64,000 nt of DNA from Bradyrhizobium sp. AZCC 1719 (GTDB lineage Bacteria; Pseudomonadota; Alphaproteobacteria; Rhizobiales; Xanthobacteraceae). The notes beneath the pieces were generated by a model. The model saw only the letters and a program-made list of their open reading frames with translations, was not told where the DNA came from and ran no database searches. Below, in pieces: positions 25,344 to 33,102 of the stretch. The position numbers were made by a program, and so were the translations under genes. Where the stretch lies: the NCBI RefSeq assembly GCF_036924525.1, contig NZ_JAZHRU010000001.1:4493001-4557000 (forward strand). Direction: 5' to 3'. Numbering within the stretch: position 1 is the stretch's first letter; each line of letters opens with the position of its first letter.

Positions 25344-26993
25344 CTATCCGACGACCTGGAAGGCGTCAGCGGCACGCAGCACGGTGCCGTCCTCCCAATG
25401 GCGTCCGATCAGCATCATGCCGACAGGGAGCCCAGCCGACATGCCAGCCGGAACCGTGGCGGCCGGATGGCCAGTGACGTCGAACGGGCAAGTGTTGGAT
25501 ATCATTTCGAGTGCCCGCGCAACGTAGTCCTCGCGGCTCGCGTCCGGGGCTGGGAGCAGCGTAGCTTTCAAGGGTAATGTCGGCATGAGCAGGAGATCGA
25601 CGCCGCTGAGCGCCTCATCATAGGCGGCGCGGAGCACGCGCGCGAGGTTTTGGGCCTTGGCGTAGTAGCGGCCCTGGTAGTTGTCCTGCATGTACTGGCC
25701 GAGCAGGATGACAAGCTTGACGGTCTCCGAAAGGTCGTTGGCGCGCACCCGCCGGCTCCGGCCGTAGAAGTCCAGAAGGGAAGTTGTGTAGTGCCCTTTC
25801 CAGTTGGTTCCCATGCTGTTGCCCGCAACCATCAGCATCGTGGCGCCCTCGACGGCAATGGCGTTCCAGATATGGATGCCGTCGCGGTGGAGAGGGATCG
25901 ACAGCTCGGTCACGGTTGCCCCCGCTCGGGTCAGGCGCTGCGCCGCCTCGCGCACCATGGCGTCGACATCGGGCTCGGAGTTGGGCCAGCCAAACCCTTC
26001 CTTAACGATCCCGATCCGGAGGCCGCGGGCGTGTCCGCTGAGCTGCTTGGTATAGGCTTCCGTACGCAGTCCCGCCGGTTGGCGTGGGTCGAAGCCATCG
26101 AATCCGGCGAGCACCTCGAGAAGCTGCGCGGCATCACCGGCGGTGCGGGCAATGGGCCCGGTATGATCGAGTGTCAATTCGATCGGGAAGACGCCCGTGT
26201 ATGGTACAAGCCCGTGGGTGGGCTTGTGGCCAACTGCTCCGCAGAAAGAGCTGGGAATTCGGATCGACCCGCCCTGGTCGCCCCCGATGGCCATGTCGCA
26301 CTCGCCGGCGACGACGAGCGCCGCGCTGCCACTGGAGGAGCCTCCGGCAGATCGCTTCGGGTCGTGCGGGTTAAGCACGGGCCCGGTGTCGGAGGTATGG
26401 CTACCGCCCGAGAAGCAAAGATGCTCACACACGGCTTTGCCGACGATCTCCCCACCGGCATCGAGGATGCGGGTCACAATGGTCGCGTCCACATCGGGGA
26501 CGTAGCCCTCCAGCACGTTGGAACCGTTCATCATCGGGATGCCGGCGACGCACACATTGTCTTTGATGGCGATTTTCTTGCCCGCCAGAGGTCCCGACGT
26601 TGCGCCCTTGATCGAGCACCTCCAGTACCAGGCGTTGAGCCGATTGTCCGAGGCAGGTGGACGGAAGCCCACGTCCCGCGGGTACTTCACCACCAATGCC
26701 GGCTCCGCGAACTGGTCGAGGCGACGGTATGACGCGAGCACACCGTCCATAAGGTTGCGGAACGACGTCAGATCGTCGCGGCTGAGATTCAAGTTGTAGG
26801 ATTTGGCGACGCGCTCCAGTTCAGGCAGCGGTGGCTTGCGCAGAATTCGCGGCGCCGTCGCCGTCGGGGGTGCTTGCATGCTCGCCGCGGTGGCCGCTCG
26901 AACGGACGTCGTCGCGGCGACGACGGTTGCCGTTACCCCGGCCGTGCCGGCATGAAGGAAGCGACGGCGCGAATAGTTTGGCGATGCTCTCAT
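25344..26993 (-). CDS. Tat-exported amidase, amidase-signature family
   Basis: The 549-residue protein starts after AGGAGG and carries a twin-arginine signal SRRRFLHAGTAG. The amidase signature catalytic set is visible: Lys in GKKIAIKDNV, then SAGGSSSGSAALVVAG with cis-Ser, then the nucleophile Ser in GGDQGGSIRIPSSFCG. C-terminal GHPAATVPAGMSAGLPVGMML is typical. These enzymes hydrolyse amides of many kinds; the exported location suggests a nitrogen-scavenging or detoxifying role. Its neighbours upstream are gene remnants. Confidence 0.93.
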   Translation of the reverse strand: MRASPNYSRRRFLHAGTAGVTATVVAATTSVRAATAASMQAPPTATAPRILRKPPLPELERVAKSYNLNLSRDDLTSFRNLMDGVLASYRRLDQFAEPALVVKYPRDVGFRPPASDNRLNAWYWRCSIKGATSGPLAGKKIAIKDNVCVAGIPMMNGSNVLEGYVPDVDATIVTRILDAGGEIVGKAVCEHLCFSGGSHTSDTGPVLNPHDPKRSAGGSSSGSAALVVAGECDMAIGGDQGGSIRIPSSFCGAVGHKPTHGLVPYTGVFPIELTLDHTGPIARTAGDAAQLLEVLAGFDGFDPRQPAGLRTEAYTKQLSGHARGLRIGIVKEGFGWPNSEPDVDAMVREAAQRLTRAGATVTELSIPLHRDGIHIWNAIAVEGATMLMVAGNSMGTNWKGHYTTSLLDFYGRSRRVRANDLSETVKLVILLGQYMQDNYQGRYYAKAQNLARVLRAAYDEALSGVDLLLMPTLPLKATLLPAPDASREDYVARALEMISNTCPFDVTGHPAATVPAGMSAGLPVGMMLIGRHWEDGTVLRAADAFQVVG

Positions 26994-27086
26994 AGCATAT
27001 CCCTCCTTCGACCAATGGGTTGACTTCTCGATTCCCCGCTCGCTCTGAAGTGTCGGGACCGACGGGGTCAGTGGCCCCGACGGTCA

Positions 27087-27199
27087 CTAAACGGAGGCTG
27101 CCGACGCTGCGGCCGGCGTGCCAAGCTGCAACATCCCAATGAGCTTTTGCATCCGGACAGGGTTGCGGCGCAGCAGCCGCATGAGATCGGGAAGTGAAG
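27087..27199 (-). pseudogene. C-terminal fragment of an unidentified oxidoreductase-like protein
   Basis: A frame reading LPDLMRLLRRNPVRMQKLIG then MLQLGTPAAASAASV and TAG ends at 27087 and has a basic helical tail that looks like a genuine protein C-terminus. No start or upstream partner is present in frame. It may be the tail of the same flavoprotein whose N-terminus lies at 27509-27619. That link is weak. Confidence 0.3.
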
Positions 27200-27508
27200 A
27201 TGTGCGGAGTTAAGACCGCTACCGGATGCCTCCAGCATCCACGCGCGACTACGGAGCGACGCGCTGTCCGACAGGCAGATTATCGTGCAGCCAGCGGCGA
27301 TCTTCAAGAGCTTGTGGCTGTCGCCGCACTCGTGAGCCATGTTGCAGAGCACTCGACCGTCGCGACACACGCGCGGTCAAGCTACGCGCGCGATGTCGCT
27401 TCCTGGACCCAAAGCAGACATCGGCACCATCTCGCAAACAACTCGCCGTGCGTTGTAGGCCGAGCGGACATGGGGGCCTGTGCTTGAAGCGACGATGCCG
27501 CCATCGAC

Positions 27509-27619
27509 GCTCGGAAAGGTCGTGCGGTCGATGGCGAGGACGTCCAGTCCGTCGCGGGCGAGCATAAGCGCGAGAGCGGACCCGGCGCAGCGCGCGCCGA
27601 TGATCACGACGTCGTACAT
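27509..27619 (-). pseudogene. N-terminal fragment of FAD-dependent monooxygenase
   Basis: From the ATG at 27619 the frame reads MYDVVIIGARCAGSALALML then ARDGLDVLAIDRTTFPS, the complete Rossmann dinucleotide-binding start of a flavoprotein monooxygenase. After FPS the sequence ceases to resemble the family although the frame stays open to 27377. About 37 of the usual roughly 400 residues remain. The start lies exactly at the point where the upstream binding-protein fragment ends. Confidence 0.7.
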
Positions 27620-27857
27620 TGTTGAGCTTGAGGTAGAGATCAAGACCTCGATCGATTTGCTGCGCGTTCTCCGCGCCCACGCCGGTATAAGGCAACTGAA
27701 CGCCGACCTTCACCTCCTGCGCAGGTGCCCAGGTGCTGGAGAGGATCAAGGCGGTCGAGGCTGCGGCGATCAGTCCGGTCACCAGACTCCTAGATGCGGC
27801 CGGCAGTCGCATAAGACGGCTGTTCTTCTGCATGTGGTCAACAGGCTTCGTGTGCAT
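27620..27857 (-). pseudogene. N-terminal fragment of branched-chain amino-acid-type ABC substrate-binding protein
   Basis: The fragment has a signal peptide (SLVTGLIAAASTALILSS) and the typical LivJ-like start EVKVGVQLPYTGVGAENAQQ followed by GLDLYLKLNN. It then runs into the ATG of a flavoprotein fragment and becomes frameshifted, low-complexity sequence. About 80 of the expected nearly 400 residues survive. No permease or ATPase gene is adjacent. This is a deletion scar, not a functional transporter. Confidence 0.75.
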
Positions 27858-27861
27858 AACT

Positions 27862-27934
27862 AGTGTGGCGGTTCAGAAGTCCGCACCATTCTCGCGGCGA
27901 GTCGGACATACGGACTTCTGAACCAAGCCACACT
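27862..27934. repeat. 73-base MITE-like inverted-repeat element
   Basis: AGTGTGGCGGTTCAGAAGTCCG at the left and the complement of CGGACTTCTGAACCAAGCCACACT at the right match at about 20 positions; the shared core is GGTTCAGAAGTCCG plus AGTGTGG. About 25 bases separate the arms. No transposase is present. Its position next to a deletion scar fits a mobile or recombination-prone element, but a regulatory palindrome is also possible. Confidence 0.6.
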
Positions 27935-28040
27935 GGAATCAACGAGTTGCCAGTGTCCTTCGATTCCAGAGTTCGTGCGGGCCCCGCTGCCGATAAGGTG
28001 CTGCGAGCGATTGCGGCAGCGAAGCGTAGCGCTCGCGGCA

Positions 28041-29219
28041 TCAGCTCTCAAATGGCAGGCCGACATACTGCTCGGCGAGCGATGCCTGCGCACGCTCCGA
28101 CGCAAGAAGGTAATCGAACTGGTTCTCGCGCATGCGCCGGTCGAACGGCGCTTCATTAGGGAACTGGTGGATCAACGTGGTCAGCCCCCACGACATGCGC
28201 TCGGCGCTCCACACCCGGCGCAGCGCCATATCGGAATAGCCGTCGAGATAGTGGGTGCGGCCGGCCTTCAAGGCCTCGGTCAACGCGCGCGAGAGGTAGA
28301 ACACGTCGGAGACCGCGAGGTTGAGACCTTTCGCTCCTGTGGGAGGGACAATGTGCGCTGCGTCGCCCGCCAGAAACAGGCGACCATAGCGCATCGGCTC
28401 GGCGACAAAGCTCCGTAGCGGCGCGATCGATTTCTCGATCGAGGGACCGGTCACGATGCTGTCGGCCATGTCCTTCGGGCAGCGCGCCTTCAATTCCTCC
28501 CAGAAGCGGTCGTCCGGCCAGTCCTCGATGCGGGCGTCGAGATCGCACTGGATGTAGTAGCGGCTCAGCATCGGGCTGCGCTGCGAGGCGAGCGCGAAGC
28601 CGCGCGAATGATAGCAATAGCAGATCTCCGGATAGGGCGGCGTCTCCGACATGATGCCGAGCCAGCCGAACGGATAGCCGCGCTCGAACGTGCGCAGCAC
28701 CGACGCCGGGATCGATTGCCGGCTCACGCCATGGTGGCCGTCGCAGCCAGCGACATAGTCGCAATCGATCCGGCGGGTCTGCCCGCCCTTTTCGTAGGTC
28801 AGGTGCGGGCGGTCCGACGTCAGCTCGTGCAGCGCGACGTTTGCCGCGTCATCGATCACGACGCCGCCAGCCGCGTCGCGCGCGGCATAGAGATCCTCGG
28901 TGATCGCGGTCTGGCCATAGCACATCATCGGTCGGCCGGTGAACTTGCGGGTGTCGATGAAGAAGTGCGGCTTGCCTTCCCACGCGATGCCCGAGCCGTC
29001 ATGGACACGTCCCTCCCGATCCATGCGCGCGCCGAGGCCGACCTCGCGCAAGAGTTCGATCGTTCCCGCTTCCAGCACCCCGGCGCGGATGCGCTCGAGC
29101 ACATGGCCGCGGCTCTGCCGCTCCAGCACGACGCTGTCGACGCCGTTGCGGGCGAGCATGTGGGAGAGCAGTAGACCGGCGGGACCGCCGCCGATGATGG
29201 CGACCTGCGTTCGCGTCAT
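28041..29219 (-). CDS. pobA: 4-hydroxybenzoate 3-monooxygenase (PobA) family flavoprotein
   Basis: The 392-residue length equals PobA. FAD motifs: VAIIGGGPAGLLLSHML at the N-terminus, the CDGHHGVSR region in the middle (DG motif), and GDAAHIVPPTGAKGLNLA near residue 285. PobA hydroxylates 4-hydroxybenzoate to protocatechuate with NADPH. The regulator pobR and protocatechuate genes are not in the window. The start overlaps the stop of an O-methyltransferase gene by four bases, which is unusual for a purely catabolic pobA. Confidence 0.93.
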   Translation of the reverse strand: MTRTQVAIIGGGPAGLLLSHMLARNGVDSVVLERQSRGHVLERIRAGVLEAGTIELLREVGLGARMDREGRVHDGSGIAWEGKPHFFIDTRKFTGRPMMCYGQTAITEDLYAARDAAGGVVIDDAANVALHELTSDRPHLTYEKGGQTRRIDCDYVAGCDGHHGVSRQSIPASVLRTFERGYPFGWLGIMSETPPYPEICYCYHSRGFALASQRSPMLSRYYIQCDLDARIEDWPDDRFWEELKARCPKDMADSIVTGPSIEKSIAPLRSFVAEPMRYGRLFLAGDAAHIVPPTGAKGLNLAVSDVFYLSRALTEALKAGRTHYLDGYSDMALRRVWSAERMSWGLTTLIHQFPNEAPFDRRMRENQFDYLLASERAQASLAEQYVGLPFES

Positions 29220-30274
29220 CGCCGCATGAGGCCTCCCTTGCGGCCGATCACGGCGCCGCTCGCGGCGGGTGCGTCGAACCAGACCGTCTCGATGTGCCGG
29301 AATCCGGCTTCCTCAAGCCACGTCGAATATTCGGCCGGCGTGTAGTTTTGTCCTTCCGTCTCGATCAGCATGTTGAGGCTCATCAGCGCGGCCGGCGCTG
29401 GTCCGGTCTTTTCGTCATTGACGAGAAGCTCGCTGATGACGACGGCGCCGCCGCTCGGCAAAGCCTCGAAGGACCGGCGCAGCAGGGCGCGATTCTTCGC
29501 CTCGTCCCAATCGTGCAGGATCATCGACAGGAGATGCACGTCGTGGTCCCCGGGAAGCTGCTCGAAGAAGCTGCCGCCTGCGGTCTCGATCCGGTCGGTC
29601 AAGCCGGCCTCGGCAATCTTTCCCGCGGCGATCGCGGCCACATGCGGCAAGTCAAACACGGTCGCACGCAGCGCCCCATACTGTTTGCAAAGCTCGATGT
29701 CGTACGCGCCCGATCCGCCGCCGATGTCCAGGAGGCGGCGGAAATGTCCGAAATCCACCGCTTCGCCGAGCTTGCGCGCGGTCATCGTGGAAAGCGAATG
29801 CATCGCCTCCCAGAAGAGTGCCAGCACCGTCGGATCCTCGCCGTCGAACATGGAGGATTGCACTGCCGGGTCCCACGTGGTTGGCCGGTTCGTGCGCAGC
29901 GCCTCTGTAAGCCTTCCCCACCCCGCGTAGAGCCGCTTGTCGGCCATCTGCACGAAGCCACCGAAGTAATACGGCTTCCCGCGCACGAGATAGGCTTCGC
30001 TTAACGGCGTATTGCGATAATGGCCGTCCGTCTTCTCCAGAAGCCCGAGTGCAGCGCAGCCGGTCAACAGCATCTCGGCCGGACGTGGATGCAGACCGAG
30101 CGCTTCCGCCAGCCCGGCAACCGTGATGCCGGCGCCGCCTGCAAGGCGGCTGAAGAGGTCCAACTCGTGCGCCGCGGCCAGAGTCTTGAAGGCCCAGAAA
30201 CCGGTCGAAAGCGCCATCAGCGGGACGGCGGAAGGAAGCTCTGGCGTGGCGGCAAGAGTTTTTGTTCGAGGCAT
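29216..30274 (-). CDS. SAM-dependent O-methyltransferase, plant OMT/TcmN type
   Basis: The 352-residue protein has the N-terminal dimerisation winged-helix domain (FKTLAAAHELDLFSRLAGG, then GLAEALGLHPRPAEMLL) and a C-terminal Rossmann domain with LLDIGGGSGAYDIELCK, LSMILHDWDEAKNRALL (His of the HDWD motif is the usual base) and VVISELLVNDE. Family members methylate hydroxyl groups of aromatic or polyketide molecules. Coupling to pobA suggests sequential ring hydroxylation and O-methylation. Only the gene order supports this. Confidence 0.9.
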   Translation of the reverse strand: MPRTKTLAATPELPSAVPLMALSTGFWAFKTLAAAHELDLFSRLAGGAGITVAGLAEALGLHPRPAEMLLTGCAALGLLEKTDGHYRNTPLSEAYLVRGKPYYFGGFVQMADKRLYAGWGRLTEALRTNRPTTWDPAVQSSMFDGEDPTVLALFWEAMHSLSTMTARKLGEAVDFGHFRRLLDIGGGSGAYDIELCKQYGALRATVFDLPHVAAIAAGKIAEAGLTDRIETAGGSFFEQLPGDHDVHLLSMILHDWDEAKNRALLRRSFEALPSGGAVVISELLVNDEKTGPAPAALMSLNMLIETEGQNYTPAEYSTWLEEAGFRHIETVWFDAPAASGAVIGRKGGLMRR

Positions 30275-30760
30275 TTCGGCCTCCCATGTTCCAGACTACG
30301 ACCGTGGCTTGCATGACCGTGTTGGCGAACATTGCCATCCTAGTATCGTAAGAAATTACGGGGCTGGTAGAAGTGCCAATTCATGGATTCTCGGCCAGTC
30401 CAATTCTGCGGACATCTCTCGTCCTCATGTTCGTTCCTGCCTACCTCGGCCGAGCAATAAGGTTCCCTGCCAGCATCCACTCAGCCTCCTCATGAGGGAA
30501 CTGGATCTTTCGTCAAGCGTTGCATTGCTCGGTTGATCGAGTGGTTTCTCGCACCATCCCGCGCCAACAGTGACGAGTGCCGATAACGACCAATGCCGGG
30601 GGTGACAGGCGTCCGACGGGACCGACGTCTCCACGGCAAAGGGTCCAAAGGTCAGGGTCCAAACGGCCAGTGCAAAGCGAGCATCAACCCTGCGGCAGCC
30701 GCCAGTCTGTCCGCAGCTAACTGGCAACGTGAATGCAAGACGAAAGCCTCAAGGCTTTTA

Positions 30761-30791
30761 GGACCATCGGTTGTTCCGATGGTCCTTTTTT
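30761..30791 (+). terminator. Rho-independent terminator without an associated protein gene
   Basis: GGACCATCGG at 30761-30770 pairs perfectly with CCGATGGTCC (30776-30785) across the loop TTGTT, then six T. The T-run is on the plus strand only. No plus-strand gene ends near it, so the upstream transcript may be a small RNA. Confidence 0.75.
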
Positions 30792-30997
30792 GCAAAGATT
30801 TCCCACGAAAGCTGAACCGTCGCTCATAGCTGACGGACGTCGGCCTAAGGCCTTGGCAGACAATGGTGACCAGTGTCCGAGGGTCTGTTTTCGAGGGCCA
30901 AGCGGACCACCCCGCGACATCGGGGGATCCACGATGCGTAGCGCTAGATGGCAGAGCAACGCAGACTTGCCAATTGGAGCGCATCGCGGGCTGCAGC

Positions 30998-31035
30998 ATC
31001 ATAGGGGAATCGCGAGATCATAGGGGAATCGCGAG
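30998..31035. repeat. Perfect 19-base tandem duplication
   Basis: ATCATAGGGGAATCGCGAG occurs at 30998-31016 and again at 31017-31035 with no intervening base. It lies in the gene-poor stretch. No protein frame depends on it. Confidence 0.9.
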
Positions 31036-31271
31036 GGAGCAGTGCCCATCTTCGTCGGCCGTGGCGCGCCAAATACAGCCGAATCCACGATTTCCTGCGC
31101 GCCGCCCCGCACGACCACGACGGCAGGAATTCGCTGTCGTAGGAGGGGTGGTGTTTGGTGGCCCTTGGCGTTCGCATGAGTGAATTGCTCTTTGGCGGTC
31201 AAATGCCGTGACGGCAAACAAGCGCCAAGACCTGCCGTCACACGGCTCGCAATCCCATGGAGGGAATCTTG

Positions 31272-32135
31272 TCATCGCCGGTCGACCCCTCGCTTCGAAC
31301 CCGTGTGTTCGGCGATCGCCTCGACGATCCGGTCCCAATGGCCGGGGTGCAGCTCGTGCCCGCCGCCTTCGAGCTTCATGAGCCGTGCGCCCGCTACGGC
31401 CCCGGAAAGCTGCACCCCGTGCTCCATCGGGAAAACCGGGTCGGCCGTGCCGTGGATCACGAGCAGCGGCGCGCGCAGGTCGCCGAGCCGGCCGCGCCAC
31501 AACTCGCCGCCACGCAGCAGGACGATGTGGTTGGTTGCGTTGAGGTAGCCGCCGGAGCGGTCGAAATCCTTCTCGACGAAGGCCCTCGTCCCCGACTCGT
31601 CGAACCCGTATGCCGTGCCTGCGATCAGGCGCGCATCCTCCACCTCATATGCGACCGTCGCCGCCCGATCCGACCAGTCCACCTCCACGGCCATATGTTG
31701 CAGCCAGGCCTCGCCGCTCTTCGGGAGTTGAGATCTGTCCATCCCGATCGGAGTGCTGCTGATCACCGTCAGGGAAAGCACCCGTTCCGGGCGCGTGAGC
31801 GCCGCACCCTGGCCGATCATCCCGCCCATGGAGAAGCCGACGACATGGGCCGCCGACAGGCCGTAGCCGTCCAGCAGGCGGAACACGTCGTCGACCGCGT
31901 CCTCGAAGCCGTAGCCCGGGCGACCGGGGGCAAACTTGCTCGAAAGGCCGGTGTCACGCTGGTCGTAGCGGATGACGAAGCGACCCCGCGCGGCGAGCCG
32001 GCGGCAGAATCCGTCCGGCCACCACAGCATGGACGCCATCCCGCCCATGATCAGGAGCATCGGCGGATGGGCCGGATTGCCGAAGCTCTGTGTCGCGAGC
32101 TCGAGCCCGTCCGCTCGGATCGTCTGTTCGTTCAT
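31272..32135 (-). CDS. Alpha/beta hydrolase, putative
   Basis: ATG at 32135 (MNEQTIRADGLELATQSFG) with GAGGG upstream gives 287 residues. Fold features: MLLIMGGMASMLWWPDGF for the oxyanion region, IRYDQRDTGLSSK, nucleophile elbow GFSMGGMIGQ, acid residue in VIHGTADPVFP and base in EGGGHELHP. This group includes aclacinomycin methylesterase RdmC-like and other esterases. The start overlaps the stop of a truncated GST by four bases, so an original gst-hydrolase operon is likely. Substrate unknown. Confidence 0.88.
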   Translation of the reverse strand: MNEQTIRADGLELATQSFGNPAHPPMLLIMGGMASMLWWPDGFCRRLAARGRFVIRYDQRDTGLSSKFAPGRPGYGFEDAVDDVFRLLDGYGLSAAHVVGFSMGGMIGQGAALTRPERVLSLTVISSTPIGMDRSQLPKSGEAWLQHMAVEVDWSDRAATVAYEVEDARLIAGTAYGFDESGTRAFVEKDFDRSGGYLNATNHIVLLRGGELWRGRLGDLRAPLLVIHGTADPVFPMEHGVQLSGAVAGARLMKLEGGGHELHPGHWDRIVEAIAEHTGSKRGVDRR

Positions 32136-32410
32136 GCCAGGCCCTCGCGGCGCAGCGCCGCTTGCACGGCAGGCCGCCCTTCGATGCGTGTAATGTAATC
32201 GCGAAGCGGCTCGGGCAGTGGAAATCCGAGTTCCGCCGCGCCGCGCGCCAGCTGGAAGAGATAGGGATCCGCGACGGTGAAGGTCTCTCCGAACAGATAG
32301 CCCCGATGCAGCCGGTCCGCGGCGAAGCGGAACCATCGCAGTATTTCCTGGGCGATGGGCTCCCTGACGTCGTCAGGAAGCGCAAGGCAGGTGGGAAAGC
32401 GCTTTCTGCA
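32132..32410 (-). pseudogene. C-terminal remnant of glutathione S-transferase
   Basis: Residues FPTCLALPDDVREPIAQEIL then RWFRFAADRLHRGYLFGETF and TVADPYLFQLARGAAELGFP match the all-helical C-terminal GST domain, with the conserved T-V-A-D-xY motif. The thioredoxin-like N-terminal domain with the glutathione site is gone; upstream the frame runs antisense to and through the GFA gene without likeness to GST. The remaining domain cannot be a working GST. Confidence 0.8.
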
Positions 32411-32480
32411 CAGCGCCACGATATGAACCTCCCATCCATCCAACCGAGACCCGACCCTAACTGGGCCTCGGCACGAAAGA

Positions 32481-32930
32481 TCAATCCAATTTCTTCTTAG
32501 GACCGAAGCGGATAGGCGAGGCACCGTCGCGACCGGTCGTTGCAAATCTCGGCAAGTCATCGAGCGCCTCGAACCAAGGTAGCTGTTCATTGACGAAGGC
32601 GTGGCAGCTCGGCGACGCATAATCCGCATCGAGCAGCGACACCGCATATACGTGAATTTCTCCCTCTATCCGTTCATTCTCATATGTGAGGGGTGACCCA
32701 CAATTCTCACAGAAACCACGCCGAACGCCCGGCGAGGAATGGAAATAGCGGGGCGCGCCCTTCGTGAACGCGAACGCGCTGCGTGGGACTGAAATCCATG
32801 TCGTTATTGGGGAAGAGGTTGCTCGTCGACAACTCTCGCAATGGCAATGCAACGTCCAGTTCGGTTCCCCGGTGTATTGGAAGACAATCGAGCCGCACAA
32901 ACATTTGCCAGACACTGAAGTGGCATCCAT
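32481..32930 (-). CDS. GFA/CENP-V-type zinc protein
   Basis: ATG at 32930 (MDATSVSGKCLCGSIVFQY) gives 149 residues. Zinc ligands are in KCLCGS, HCHCESCRRATSS and FCENCGSPLTY, the order seen in glutathione-dependent formaldehyde-activating enzyme homologues. Most bacterial members have no proven activity. It lies just upstream of the gst remnant, and both are linked to glutathione by family, though the link may be chance. The frame is open to 32981 but those residues are not typical. Confidence 0.86.
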   Translation of the reverse strand: MDATSVSGKCLCGSIVFQYTGEPNWTLHCHCESCRRATSSPITTWISVPRSAFAFTKGAPRYFHSSPGVRRGFCENCGSPLTYENERIEGEIHVYAVSLLDADYASPSCHAFVNEQLPWFEALDDLPRFATTGRDGASPIRFGPKKKLD

Positions 32931-33102
32931 TTGCCGCACCTTGTTCCTATAGAGGACTGTTCGATTGTGCCGATTGACCATCGTGTGTCAACGATGTCGC
33001 CTACCAGCGCTTGCGATCACCATTCGCACCCCGCAGTGGGTGTGACCGCCATTTCCGCACTATCGTCTTGTCTGGCCGAAGATGCGGTATTCGGACTTCC
33101 CT

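Larger units (their letters stand above)
30275..31271. other. Gene-poor stretch with orphan terminator and tandem duplication
   Basis: No frame here has family features or convincing codon use; those present overlap each other on both strands. The stretch contains a terminator-like hairpin at 30761-30791, a smaller hairpin before it (AAAGCCT/AGGCTTT around 30744-30759), and a 19-base tandem duplication at 30998-31035. It probably contains the promoter of the leftward O-methyltransferase/pobA pair near 30300. Confidence 0.6.

Noticed and set aside
25650..26732. 360-residue plus-strand frame across the amidase
   Set aside because: Antisense shadow of a gene with a complete amidase signature.
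27249..27616. Possible continuation of the substrate-binding protein as one long frame
   Set aside because: After GLDLYLKLNN the frame becomes Arg-rich low-complexity sequence and the overlapping frame holds a real flavoprotein start, so it is not one functional gene.
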